From Methyloligella solikamskensis (GTDB lineage Bacteria > Pseudomonadota > Alphaproteobacteria > Rhizobiales > Methyloligellaceae), in NCBI RefSeq assembly GCF_042676065.1, contig NZ_JBHTJO010000001.1, forward strand, positions 2,356,001 to 2,420,000: a stretch of 64,000 bases of DNA, in the 5' to 3' direction. Both the position numbers and the translations under genes were made by a program. Of the stretch, positions 24,801-32,705 are shown one piece after another (within the stretch, counting starts at the first letter, position 1; each line of letters opens with the position of its first letter). Under the pieces are notes generated by a model, which worked only from the letters and a program-made list of their open reading frames with translations, did no database searches and was not told the DNA's origin.

Positions 24801-25946
24801 GACCTTGGCCGCATCGAAATGGGAGGTCTGCTGCAGGGCGAGATCGGCCAGACGCTGAAGCCGCGTGGCCGGATCGGGCTGAACTTTCGCCTTGGGATCT
24901 GAGAGCAGTGCATCCACGTCGACCCAGCGCGCGGTCACCTCGCCGGAGGCCGTGTCGATCTCACCGAAATCGACCGCGAACTTGCCCTTCAGCATCTGGG
25001 AGCGGCCGCGGCTATGGATGGTCATCTCGAAAGGCGAGAGCGCGACCCGCGCCGGACGGGCATCCAGCTCGCCCTTCAGCTCCACCAGCGAGGTTGAATC
25101 CGTGGGCGGTGGCGGCGGCGTCTCCTCGCCATCCTGACGGGTGGCGACAGGCACGCCGTCGAAGACGGCGGTCTCCGAAGGCGGCGGGGCACGGTATGGC
25201 AGGAGCCGCGCGGTTACGTCGCCGTCGAAGTATGGCGTTTCGCGCAAGCCGCCCGCCTGGCCGTCGAGGAGGAGCGTGGTACCCGAATTCGCTTCGGTAA
25301 TGCGCGCCTTCAGGCGAACCTCGCCGTTCTCGTCGGCATTGCCGGTCGAGAAATGGATCTCCTGGCGATCGTCATCGATCAGATAGGTAGCGGCGACCTT
25401 ATAGGGGCCCGAGAGACTGCCGGCGGTGGCTTCGCCGTCGATATCGTTGATGGCGGCGACCTGCTCGCCCTGCCTGTAGACCTCGATCCGGCCCCCGGTG
25501 ACGGTGACCGAATCAAAGGCCACTTGCTTGGGCGCGAATGGCAGGGCCGCCTCGCTCAGCCCGACATCGCTCCAGGCCCCGGTGCCGTCGGCGTTGACGG
25601 CAAGGCGCAGGACCGGATCGACGATGGTGACCTGCTGGGTTTCCACGGTGCCTTGCAGCAGCGCACCGATATTGAGTGAAGCCTGAAGGGTCTCCGCCTC
25701 CATGAAGGGCAGCGTGGTGCCGCCATCGGCGGCCGCGACCGTCACCTGTTCGAAGCGCAGCTCCGGCACGGGCAGAAGGCGCAGCGCGACGGGGCCGCGC
25801 ACGGTCACGTCGCGGCCCATGACCTTGGTCGCCTGCGCCTCGAAAACGTCGCGGTAATCGTTGAAGTCGACGAAGTACGGAACCGCGAAGAGCGCGCTCA
25901 AGGCGACGATCAGCAATACCGTCAGTGAGAGCAGAAAAGAATTCAC
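21870..25946 (-). CDS. AsmA-family protein
   Basis: This 1358-residue protein has a single N-terminal membrane helix (residues 4-23) and then the AsmA signature FVDFNDYRDVFEAQATKVMGRDVTVRGPV. A long, beta-rich periplasmic region ends in a conserved AsmA C-terminal domain (about 950-1170), including GLIAGLSGKGRLALRPGEIHGLN. AsmA-like proteins bridge the inner and outer membranes and are implicated in phospholipid transport and envelope biogenesis. The last 170 residues are an unusual Pro/Glu/Thr-rich tail ending in an Arg/Pro-rich stretch. The start is a GTG with AAGGT upstream. It is a single gene, convergent with the RHH gene. Confidence 0.9.
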   Translation of the reverse strand: MNSFLLSLTVLLIVALSALFAVPYFVDFNDYRDVFEAQATKVMGRDVTVRGPVALRLLPVPELRFEQVTVAAADGGTTLPFMEAETLQASLNIGALLQGTVETQQVTIVDPVLRLAVNADGTGAWSDVGLSEAALPFAPKQVAFDSVTVTGGRIEVYRQGEQVAAINDIDGEATAGSLSGPYKVAATYLIDDDRQEIHFSTGNADENGEVRLKARITEANSGTTLLLDGQAGGLRETPYFDGDVTARLLPYRAPPPSETAVFDGVPVATRQDGEETPPPPPTDSTSLVELKGELDARPARVALSPFEMTIHSRGRSQMLKGKFAVDFGEIDTASGEVTARWVDVDALLSDPKAKVQPDPATRLQRLADLALQQTSHFDAAKVDIKVDQASLGGDLVTEIDLSLASQGGTLAIESLEARLPGDTEFSASGTIEERDLQPVFAGELSLKGKRLATLTRWAAGDRDLAGQTTTGNFSLKADAELSPESIALSDINGSISGTEFGGVLRYRAGDEPELDLALESERLDLREVMGEGGIARLWSGKPEQSSEGEGKPEEAETGLWSAFNGLQDATVHIALNVDELMLPELPAGAIDARLDYADDRLNIRSLQFESPGALMVTGDGELTSLSENPEGRIALSVKGDQPESLQALADTLGLGDRTFAGLAPVDLQLVLQAESEGESSVGRLDATGTVKGAGVDLHGSAKGDLSELSKATVDLEGEIADVTSETLISLAAPDLSADELKSRLGDNADAKNTLVLAVKGVPEKELDLSLKLTGPLQASFAGEGAYADETLTLQGQLGARTDDAAMVLALAGVAVPPSARDLAVDLRGKLTKKPGEIHLYPLNGKIGDERVELGAHILTDKEPAAEIYLDATADTVSLPAMLGPLIAWERTASTEELLGTVTQGKADIWPARGFSLGPLEWAKTQLHVKAKTMYLGDAFPLKEAQFKAQSNAGKLDIKVLKGKLFDGLFTAAGELAPRGEGAHLDVHAELAAAKMSQTSRALLGKVQAKSEYGFNIHVTGDGLSPPGLIAGLSGKGRLALRPGEIHGLNADAYAQMLGQAVRTDQNRVNEKEVVALAETLQKEITKGIYHFDATVMDFSVQNGTVRLKKGRLANDQAITDVSGLIALPSLRLDSEWTMSLRRPPVEDAPPLTLVLAGPLEQIEEITPRIDTDALVGHFTVRRMEEDVERLENLDVTGQGPPEPEAPPPAKPQTSIETPVPDSAPPAQPPETTEAETTTPEVSPPQVSQPEMDVQEGEDTVEPAPETATAPPEEDAPPVQNEESAGTRRPPASIEDLLELDRSSTSAVEPPLTDAEEETTEAIVEPSRRPPPPAPRRSRRPEPAPDDWKRGIPLFGYTP

Positions 25947-26184
25947 GTAAGTTCGACCTTAGGGGCGTTGGCGCCGTCTCGTTGTCAACTCGGTGTCGGA
26001 CCTATCTATCCAGCTTCGTCTGCCGCTGGAATACCATCAGTCTCCGCAGATGGCGAAATTGAGTGTGATTCTCACAGTCTAACCCATGGAGCCTCGCGCA
26101 CTCGCGCATATTCCACAGGGGATCGGCGCATTTTTCGGGCAAATGCCCTGCCCTCACCTTGCGAAGACCGTGGCTTGAGGCCGT

Positions 26185-26865
26185 TCAGCTTCCAACCGCG
26201 TCAACCACGGCAGCGTAATGGAGGCTGGCCGCGCACAGCACGAAGCCGTGCCAGATCGCATTCTGATACGGCAGGCGCGACAGGTGGAAGATCACGCCGA
26301 TGGTGTAGAGCACCCCGCCCACGGCGATCAAAACCGCGACGCGGGTGGAAACGGCGTCCGTGAGCGGCGCCCAGGCCGCGACCACCGCCCAGCCTTGCAC
26401 AAGGTAGAGAACGGTCGAGACGCCCTGCAGGTATCGGGGCGCGGCGAGCTTGATGACGACGCCGACCGCCGCGATGGCCCAGACCACGGCCAGCAGCGTG
26501 TGGCCGGTGGAGGCATCCATCTTCATCAGGGCGAAGGGCGTGTAGGTGCCGGCGATCAGGAGAAAGATCGCCGCGTGATCGAGGCGGTGAAAGATCGCCT
26601 TCACCTTCGGCCGCACGGTCATGTTGTAACAGGCAGAGCAGGTGAAGCAGGCGACGAGCGCCAGGCCGTAGATCGCCAGGCTCACGACCCAGAGCGTGGT
26701 GTTCGACTTCACCCCGATGACCAGCAGGGTCAGCAGCCCGATCAGACTCGCGGCGACGCCGATGACATGTACGCAGCCATCGGCGATCCGCTCACGCAGC
26801 GTGTACTCGGGCACCGCCTCTCGATCCCTCTCGATCATGGTCCGTATATGAGAACGGATGTCCAT
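26185..26865 (-). CDS. trhA: Hemolysin III / TrhA (PAQR) membrane protein
   Basis: This 226-residue protein with seven predicted helices belongs to the hemolysin III/PAQR superfamily. The conserved residues are visible: the CSACYNM segment in TM3, FHRLDHAAIFLLIAGTYTPF with its His/Asp, and the terminal YQNAIWHGFVLCAASLHY with the last two histidines. These His residues build the zinc site of PAQR proteins. Bacterial members are linked to membrane energetics and fluidity homeostasis rather than true haemolysis. No operon partner is evident. Confidence 0.9.
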   Translation of the reverse strand: MDIRSHIRTMIERDREAVPEYTLRERIADGCVHVIGVAASLIGLLTLLVIGVKSNTTLWVVSLAIYGLALVACFTCSACYNMTVRPKVKAIFHRLDHAAIFLLIAGTYTPFALMKMDASTGHTLLAVVWAIAAVGVVIKLAAPRYLQGVSTVLYLVQGWAVVAAWAPLTDAVSTRVAVLIAVGGVLYTIGVIFHLSRLPYQNAIWHGFVLCAASLHYAAVVDAVGS

Positions 26866-26958
26866 GACGCCGAGATTACGGACGGTTGTGGCGAGTGTGA
26901 GGCACTCGCCTGCGCCGGATTGTCCGGTTTTTCCGAGCCTTAGAGGCTCGCGCTCAGC

Positions 26959-27339
26959 CTAGTTGCCGCAAGCGACCGCACCGGAGGTGCAGACATAGGG
27001 CACCACCACGCCGGGCCAGCACTGGGTGTAGGTCTTCCGGGTCACGATATCCGGCTTGATGAGGATCTCCTTAGGAACGACCGGACGAACGGCTTTCCAG
27101 AAGGGATCGGGCTCGACCTTCCTGGCACGCATGCTGACATAGCCCCAGCCGCGCTTGCGCTGGACCTGCTTGGCGACCTCGGCAGCGCTTGCCTGAGAGG
27201 CCCGTGCGGCGGCCTGGGGCGACTCCGCGCTGTTGGTGGCCTTGATGAGCTCGCACCCGGCCGATGCCGGCGTGGCGCTCGCCAGGCCGAAAGCGGCCAA
27301 TCCGCAAAGAACGAAAATCGATTTCAACAGCCCGCGCAT
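26959..27339 (-). CDS. Hypothetical secreted protein
   Basis: I do not recognise a family. The 126-residue protein has a signal peptide (residues 1-27, cleavage after ASA). The mature part starts with a Ser/Ala/Gln-rich helix, continues with a basic stretch (KQVQRKRGWGYVSMRARKVEPD) and ends in a region with three cysteines (CWPG, PYVCT, VACGN) plus one near the N-terminus, so two disulfides are possible. It should be periplasmic. GAGGGAT precedes the ATG. It stands alone between trhA and the oppositely oriented helicase gene. Confidence 0.65.
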   Translation of the reverse strand: MRGLLKSIFVLCGLAAFGLASATPASAGCELIKATNSAESPQAAARASQASAAEVAKQVQRKRGWGYVSMRARKVEPDPFWKAVRPVVPKEILIKPDIVTRKTYTQCWPGVVVPYVCTSGAVACGN

Positions 27340-27583
27340 ATCCCTCTTCTCCCAATCTCAATCCGCAAATTCGAATGTTCGGCAAATGCGAGCGGAAATG
27401 CCCGCGCGCCGAATTTACGAAATAAAGTGCGCAAAACCAGTGCATGCGGGCCACAATCACCAACAACTTTCGGGATACGGCGCCCTGAAGCGCGCTTTTC
27501 TCCTTTCGCGCTCTCCATTGCGGCGGGTGTGACGCGGGAGCGGTCCTTTTTTGCCGGCTTGCGCATGCTATATCTCAGAACAA

Positions 27584-29917
27584 ATGGCGAAGAATCACTC
27601 ATCGGCCGCCGAAGCGGCCTATCCGGAAGATAACAGGTCCCTCTCCCAGCGCGCCATGGGGCGCCCGGCGCAAGCCTCCTATCTTGAAGGGCTGAACCCG
27701 GAGCAGCGCGATGCCGTGGAGAGCCTGGAAGGGCCCCTGCTCGTGCTGGCGGGTGCGGGCACCGGCAAGACGCGGGTGCTGACAACACGCATCAGCCACA
27801 TCCTCAATCTCGGCAAGGCGCGGCCCGGCGAGATCCTCGCGGTCACCTTCACCAACAAGGCGGCCCGGGAAATGAAGAGCCGCATCGGCGACATGATCGG
27901 CGGTGTGGTCGAGGGCATGCCGTGGCTCGGCACGTTCCACGCCATCGGCGTGAAGATCCTGCGGCGCCATGCGGAAGCCGTCGACCTGAAGCCCTCCTTC
28001 ACGGTGCTCGATGTCGACGACCAGATCCGGCTTCTGAAGCAGCTTCTGGCGGCGGAGAACATCGACGAGAAGCGCTGGCCGGCCCGCATGCTGGCGGGGC
28101 TGATCGATAGCTGGAAGAACCGCGGCATCACCCCGAAGCGCGTGCCCGACGGGGAGAGCTTCGCGTTCGGCAACGGCAAGGGACAAGAACTCTATGCCGC
28201 CTATCAGAAGCGGCTGAAGGAGCTGAACGTCGTCGATTTCGGCGATCTTCTTCTGGAGAATCTGCGGCTCTTTCAGGAGCAGCCTGACGTGTTGGCCCAG
28301 TATCAGCAGCGCTTCCGCTATATGCTGGTGGACGAGTATCAGGACACCAATGTCGCCCAGTATCTCTGGCTGCGGCTGCTGGCCCAGGAGAACCCGAATA
28401 TCTGCTGCGTCGGCGACGACGATCAGTCGATCTATGGCTGGCGCGGCGCCGAGGTCGACAACATCCTGCGCTTCGAGCAGGACTTCCCCGGCGCCAAGGT
28501 GATCCGCCTGGAGCGAAACTATCGCTCCACGAGCCATATCCTCGGCGCGGCCTCAGGCCTGATCGCCCATAACGAGGGGCGGCTCGGCAAGACGCTGCAC
28601 ACGGAAGAGCAGTCCGGCGAGAAGGTGAGCCTGCAGGGCTGCTGGGACGACGAGGAAGAAGCCCGCGTCATCGGCGAGGATATCGAGCAGCTGCAGCGTC
28701 AGGGCCATGCGCTGAACGAGATCGCGATCCTGGTGCGGGCGAGCTTTCAGATGCGCGCCTTCGAAGAGCGCTTCCTCAATCTCGGGCTCCCCTACCGGGT
28801 CATCGGCGGTCCGCGCTTCTACGAGCGCCAGGAGATCCGCGATGCCATCGCTTATCTCGCCGTCACCCTGAACCCGGCCAACGACATCAAGTTCGAGCGG
28901 ATCGTCAACGTGCCCCGGCGGGGCTTAGGCGATTCCAGCGTGAAGGCTGTGCGTCAGCTGGCACGGGCCCGCGGCGTGCCCCTGACGCAAGCCGCGCGGA
29001 TGATCGTGGAAACGGAAGAGCTGACGGCGCGGGCGCGCAAGTCGCTCTCCGGGCTAATCGCCTCCTTCGACCGCTGGCGCGGGCTGATCGACGGCATGAA
29101 GCACACGGATCTCGCCGAGCTGATCCTGGACGAGTCCGGTTACACGGCCATGTGGCAGAACGAGAAGAGCCCCCAGGCTCATACGCGCCTCGACAACCTC
29201 AAAGAGCTCATCCGCTTCATGGACGAGTTCGAGACCCTTGCCGGCTTCATGGAGCACGTCACGCTCGTGATGGACCGGGAGACGGAGGAGACCGAGGACC
29301 GGGTCAATCTGATGACGCTCCACAGCGCCAAGGGGCTGGAGTTCGACACCGTGTTTCTGCCCGGCTGGGAAGAAGGGCTGTGCCCTCATCAGCGGAGCCT
29401 CGATGAATCCGGCCGCTCCGGCCTCGAAGAAGAGCGCCGGCTCGGCCATGTGGGGCTAACCCGGGCGCGGAGCCGCGCGAAGATCACCTTCGCCCAGAAC
29501 CGGCGCACCCACGGCACGTGGCAATCGGCGATCCCGTCCCGCTTCATCGACGAGCTGCCCGTGAACCATGTCGACGTGGTGGAGGACACGGGCTATGGCG
29601 GCTACGGCGCCAGCCGGTTCGACACGGTGGAAACCGTTTTCGCCGGCGGGTTCTACGAGACGCCGGGCTGGCAGCGGGCGCAACGCAATCGGCCCGATAC
29701 GGCCAGTCCCCAGCGGCGGCGCGAGCCGCTGACCATCGAAGGCACCCTGGTGGCGGCCAGCACGGCCGAAGGCAGCGGGTTCAACACCGGCATGCGGGTC
29801 TTCCATCAGAAGTTCGGCTATGGCCGTATCGCGTCCATCGACGGCAACAAGCTCACGGTCGATTTCGAGAAGGCCGGCCGCAAGAAGGTGGTCGACAGCT
29901 TCGTGGAGCGCACCTGA
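27584..29917 (+). CDS. uvrD: UvrD/PcrA/Rep-type DNA helicase
   Basis: This 777-residue superfamily 1A helicase acts in DNA repair and replication-fork clearing. Walker A GAGTGKT is at residues 57-63, and motifs Ia (AVTFTNKAAREMKSRI), II (VDEYQDTN), III (CVGDDDQSIYGWRGA), IV (LERNYRSTSHI), V (LMTLHSAKGLEFDTVFLPGWEEG) and VI (GLTRARSRAKITFA) follow in order. A C-terminal Tudor-like RNA-polymerase-binding module, seen in PcrA/UvrD, is suggested by MRVFHQKFGYGRIASIDGNK. I chose the ATG at 27584; the frame opens 11 codons earlier at a TTG. Confidence 0.95.
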   Translation: MAKNHSSAAEAAYPEDNRSLSQRAMGRPAQASYLEGLNPEQRDAVESLEGPLLVLAGAGTGKTRVLTTRISHILNLGKARPGEILAVTFTNKAAREMKSRIGDMIGGVVEGMPWLGTFHAIGVKILRRHAEAVDLKPSFTVLDVDDQIRLLKQLLAAENIDEKRWPARMLAGLIDSWKNRGITPKRVPDGESFAFGNGKGQELYAAYQKRLKELNVVDFGDLLLENLRLFQEQPDVLAQYQQRFRYMLVDEYQDTNVAQYLWLRLLAQENPNICCVGDDDQSIYGWRGAEVDNILRFEQDFPGAKVIRLERNYRSTSHILGAASGLIAHNEGRLGKTLHTEEQSGEKVSLQGCWDDEEEARVIGEDIEQLQRQGHALNEIAILVRASFQMRAFEERFLNLGLPYRVIGGPRFYERQEIRDAIAYLAVTLNPANDIKFERIVNVPRRGLGDSSVKAVRQLARARGVPLTQAARMIVETEELTARARKSLSGLIASFDRWRGLIDGMKHTDLAELILDESGYTAMWQNEKSPQAHTRLDNLKELIRFMDEFETLAGFMEHVTLVMDRETEETEDRVNLMTLHSAKGLEFDTVFLPGWEEGLCPHQRSLDESGRSGLEEERRLGHVGLTRARSRAKITFAQNRRTHGTWQSAIPSRFIDELPVNHVDVVEDTGYGGYGASRFDTVETVFAGGFYETPGWQRAQRNRPDTASPQRRREPLTIEGTLVAASTAEGSGFNTGMRVFHQKFGYGRIASIDGNKLTVDFEKAGRKKVVDSFVERT

Positions 29918-30049
29918 GGGGCGGCCCGCTGAGTGCGTTCACGCTCCCGGGCCACAGCGTTCATACATCATTGTGCACTGCGTCACGATTGGCCGGGACA
30001 TTCTTGCAATCTAGGCTAGAATACTGGTTCCAACTGACAGGAGGCCGTG

Positions 30050-31015
30050 ATGCGCAGCCTGATCCTCGGAAGCCTGTTCTGCCTGCTGGCGGCGACGCCC
30101 GGCATGCTTGCCGTATCGCCCGCGTCCGCCCTTTCCGACGCCACGACGGATAGCAGCGACCGCTTCCCCTTCGTTGTCGAGATCAAGCGGGACGGTAAGC
30201 TGATGTGCTCCGGCACGGTGCTCTACCCCCGCATCGTGGTGACGGCCGCCCATTGCGTTCAGAAGAAAGTCTATTGGCGTGGCGGTCTCGTCTATGTCGA
30301 TGAATATGCCGCCGCCGATGCGCTGACCGTCTCGGTGACCCGCCACGGCGAGGCGCGCGAATACCGCGTCACGGATGTCGACGTATCGCCGGACTGGCGC
30401 CGGGTGATCCGGAATTCCAATGCCGGAGACAGATTCCTGCATGACGTGGCGGTGATCGTGACCGCGGAGCCGGTCGCCGTGGGGCTTCCGCCGGGGCTGA
30501 TGCAGCTTGCCCGCACGGCGGCTGCCGCCGAGGCGGCTCAGTATCACGCCGACGACCGGCCAAGCCCTCAGACCGATGACGCAGACGCGCTCGGACCCCT
30601 GGACGGGCACGGCGTAATCGTCGCCTTCGGGGCCGACCATTGCGAGCCCATGCGCGGCTGCGACAATGCCGGTATCCGGCGCTACCAGCCCGTGGTCATC
30701 AAGCAAAGCGTGGAGTGCTTCCGAAACCGCTACACGCGGCCCAAGCATCCTTCCCTGTCGCCCGCGGCCGGGGACGATGTCCCGCCGGCCGTCTGGTGCA
30801 TGGAGTCCCTGGTGTTCCCCGGCGATAGCGGCGGCGCGCTCTTCGTAAAGGGGGCGGACGGTACGCTTTCCTTCATGGGGGTGATCTCCGCCCAGCAGGG
30901 CCTGCCCCCGACCCTGGCCGTCCTGCAGCGTAACAAGCGGAGCGTGGCCAGCGCGCTCTACCCCAATCTCGGCTTCATCACCGAGGCGGCGCGCAAGCTC
31001 GGCTATGTCCCCTAG
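30050..31015 (+). CDS. Secreted trypsin-like (S1) serine protease
   Basis: This 321-residue protein has a signal peptide (residues 1-28, cleavage near ASA) and a chymotrypsin-fold protease domain with a full catalytic triad: H68 in VVTAAHC, D132 in LHDVAVI and S260 in PGDSGGALF. The eight or so cysteines suggest disulfide bonds and action outside the cytoplasm. It has no PDZ domain, so it is not a DegP paralogue. The substrate is unknown. ACAGGAGG sits 5 bases before the ATG at 30050, which is preferred over the overlapping GTG three bases earlier. Confidence 0.88.
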   Translation: MRSLILGSLFCLLAATPGMLAVSPASALSDATTDSSDRFPFVVEIKRDGKLMCSGTVLYPRIVVTAAHCVQKKVYWRGGLVYVDEYAAADALTVSVTRHGEAREYRVTDVDVSPDWRRVIRNSNAGDRFLHDVAVIVTAEPVAVGLPPGLMQLARTAAAAEAAQYHADDRPSPQTDDADALGPLDGHGVIVAFGADHCEPMRGCDNAGIRRYQPVVIKQSVECFRNRYTRPKHPSLSPAAGDDVPPAVWCMESLVFPGDSGGALFVKGADGTLSFMGVISAQQGLPPTLAVLQRNKRSVASALYPNLGFITEAARKLGYVP

Positions 31016-31160
31016 AACCAGCTCGCCGTAGGAATTTCTTTCGCCCTCACGTTGCGACCGCCACCCGGTCGGCTAAGATCGCGTGCGACGGCCCGTCACA
31101 TGCGGGTCGCGATTCATCGATAGATTTTGCACATTTGATTGCCGTCACGGGGGTTTCAGC

Positions 31161-31340
31161 ATGGCTTACAAATTCGAGGTTTACACGGACAAGAAGGGCG
31201 AGACGCGGTTTCGCTTCAAGGCGTCCAACGGCGAGGTGATGTTCGGATCCGAGGGCTACAAGGCAAAAGCCTCCGCCATGAAGGCCATCGAGTCGATTCA
31301 GAAAAACGCCCCTGGCGCGGATGTCGACGACCAAACCTAA
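31161..31340 (+). CDS. YegP family (DUF1508) protein
   Basis: This 59-residue protein is a single DUF1508/YegP repeat: KFEVYTDKKGETRFRFKASNGEVMFGSEGYKAKASAMKAIESI follows the family pattern of two beta strands and a helix, with the G-x-x-R-(W/F)-R-x-x-A-x-N-G core. The family's function is unknown. The ATG at 31161 gives the standard start. The last 20 bases overlap the start of the DUF3754 gene, so translation of the two is likely coupled. Confidence 0.88.
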   Translation: MAYKFEVYTDKKGETRFRFKASNGEVMFGSEGYKAKASAMKAIESIQKNAPGADVDDQT

Positions 31341-32703
31341 CGGCCGGTCTCAAGGCCCGGCGGCGGAGGCGTCTCCTCCTGCCGCCGATCCTCCCGGCAC
31401 TATCGAGCCGCCGGGCCATTTCATTCCGCTCACGCGGAAATATCTTCGCGCCAGCCTGCTAAAATACCTCAAGGACGACGGCGCGGATGTCCGCCCCTTC
31501 ACCCACGCGCTGCACTGCCTGGCCTCCTGGCGTCATAACCAGTACCGGACGCGGCTACTGCATCTTCTGGAAGACTACCTGCCCTTCCTGCCCGACGGCG
31601 ACACGACCTGTCTCGCCGATGTGACGGAGACGGAGAAGTCGGCCGCCCATCGCCGCTTCATCGATGGCGTCCAGGCCCTGCTGGAAAGCGCCAATTACCG
31701 TCGCCTGCGAGAAGAGGATATCCAGAAGCTTCTCGACGCGAAGACGCCTTACGGGCTCCATCTCAACGTGGACCTCACCGCCTTCGACGATGTGCTGATC
31801 TATTACCGCGGCACGGCGGAACGGGTGCGCGAGGCGCGCAATCCCTGGCTGCTTTACTTGCGCAAGGAGCAATTCAACGAGCCGCTGTTCCAGCGCCTCT
31901 TCCTGCTGCTCAAGCTGAAACCCGTCGAGGCCCGCGCCAAAGAGCTGATGGATCAAGACGGGATCGACTATGGGAAAGCTGAGAAGAAGGTGCGCAAGAT
32001 CCGCAGCCAGCTGCCCGTGGGCGTCACCAGCAGCCACATCTATCTGAAGCTGTTCAAACGCATCCCCAAGGTCGATGTGGAGATGCTGTTTCCCAACACG
32101 AAGATCTCCTTCCGCCCCTTCGACAAGCTGAAGCTCTTCGTCACAGCGGGCGGAGGCACGGTGGCGGGCGTCGCGGGCTCCGCCAGCAAGCTTCTCGTCG
32201 CCACCAACCCGATCACGCTCTCCATCGCGCTCGCCGGACTATCGGGCGTGGTCTTTCGGCAGGTGATGGGCTTCTTCAACACGCGCAACCGCTACATGAT
32301 GGTGCTGGCCCAGAACCTCTATTTCTGCACCCTCGCCAATAATCGCGGCGCGCTGACCCTGATCGCCGACCGGGCGGAAGAGGAAGACACCAAGGAGGAC
32401 ATGCTGCTCTATGTCTTTCTGGCCCGGCGGGAAGCGGTCTCGCGGGACGATCTCGACGCTGTCGCGAACGATATCCAGACGTTCCTGAAAGAGCGCTGCG
32501 GGGTCTCGGTGACCTTCGATCTGGCGGATGCGCTGCGCCGGCTCGAAGAGGACGGACTCGTGAGCGAGGACGAGGACGGCGAGCTCACGACCATGGCGCC
32601 GGAGGATGCCCGCGCCCATCTCGATGGGTTGTGGGACGGGCTGATGGACCCGGGCTGCATGGAGCGAGTCGAAAAGGCTAAGCCCGCCTTCGAGGCGCTC
32701 TAG
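31321..32703 (+). CDS. DUF3754 domain protein (TMEM143-like)
   Basis: This 460-residue protein matches the DUF3754 family, whose eukaryotic relative is the mitochondrial protein TMEM143. The conserved block is IYLKLFKRIPKVDVEMLFPNTKISFRPFDKLKL (about 240-272), followed by a hydrophobic region (about 273-320) that could span the membrane once or twice, and then a motif region NLYFCTLANNRGALTLIADRAEEEDTKEDMLLYVFL. The N-terminal 35 residues are Pro-rich and disordered. The function is unknown. It starts 20 bases inside the YegP gene. Confidence 0.85.
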   Translation: MSTTKPNGRSQGPAAEASPPAADPPGTIEPPGHFIPLTRKYLRASLLKYLKDDGADVRPFTHALHCLASWRHNQYRTRLLHLLEDYLPFLPDGDTTCLADVTETEKSAAHRRFIDGVQALLESANYRRLREEDIQKLLDAKTPYGLHLNVDLTAFDDVLIYYRGTAERVREARNPWLLYLRKEQFNEPLFQRLFLLLKLKPVEARAKELMDQDGIDYGKAEKKVRKIRSQLPVGVTSSHIYLKLFKRIPKVDVEMLFPNTKISFRPFDKLKLFVTAGGGTVAGVAGSASKLLVATNPITLSIALAGLSGVVFRQVMGFFNTRNRYMMVLAQNLYFCTLANNRGALTLIADRAEEEDTKEDMLLYVFLARREAVSRDDLDAVANDIQTFLKERCGVSVTFDLADALRRLEEDGLVSEDEDGELTTMAPEDARAHLDGLWDGLMDPGCMERVEKAKPAFEAL

Positions 32704-32705
32704 GC

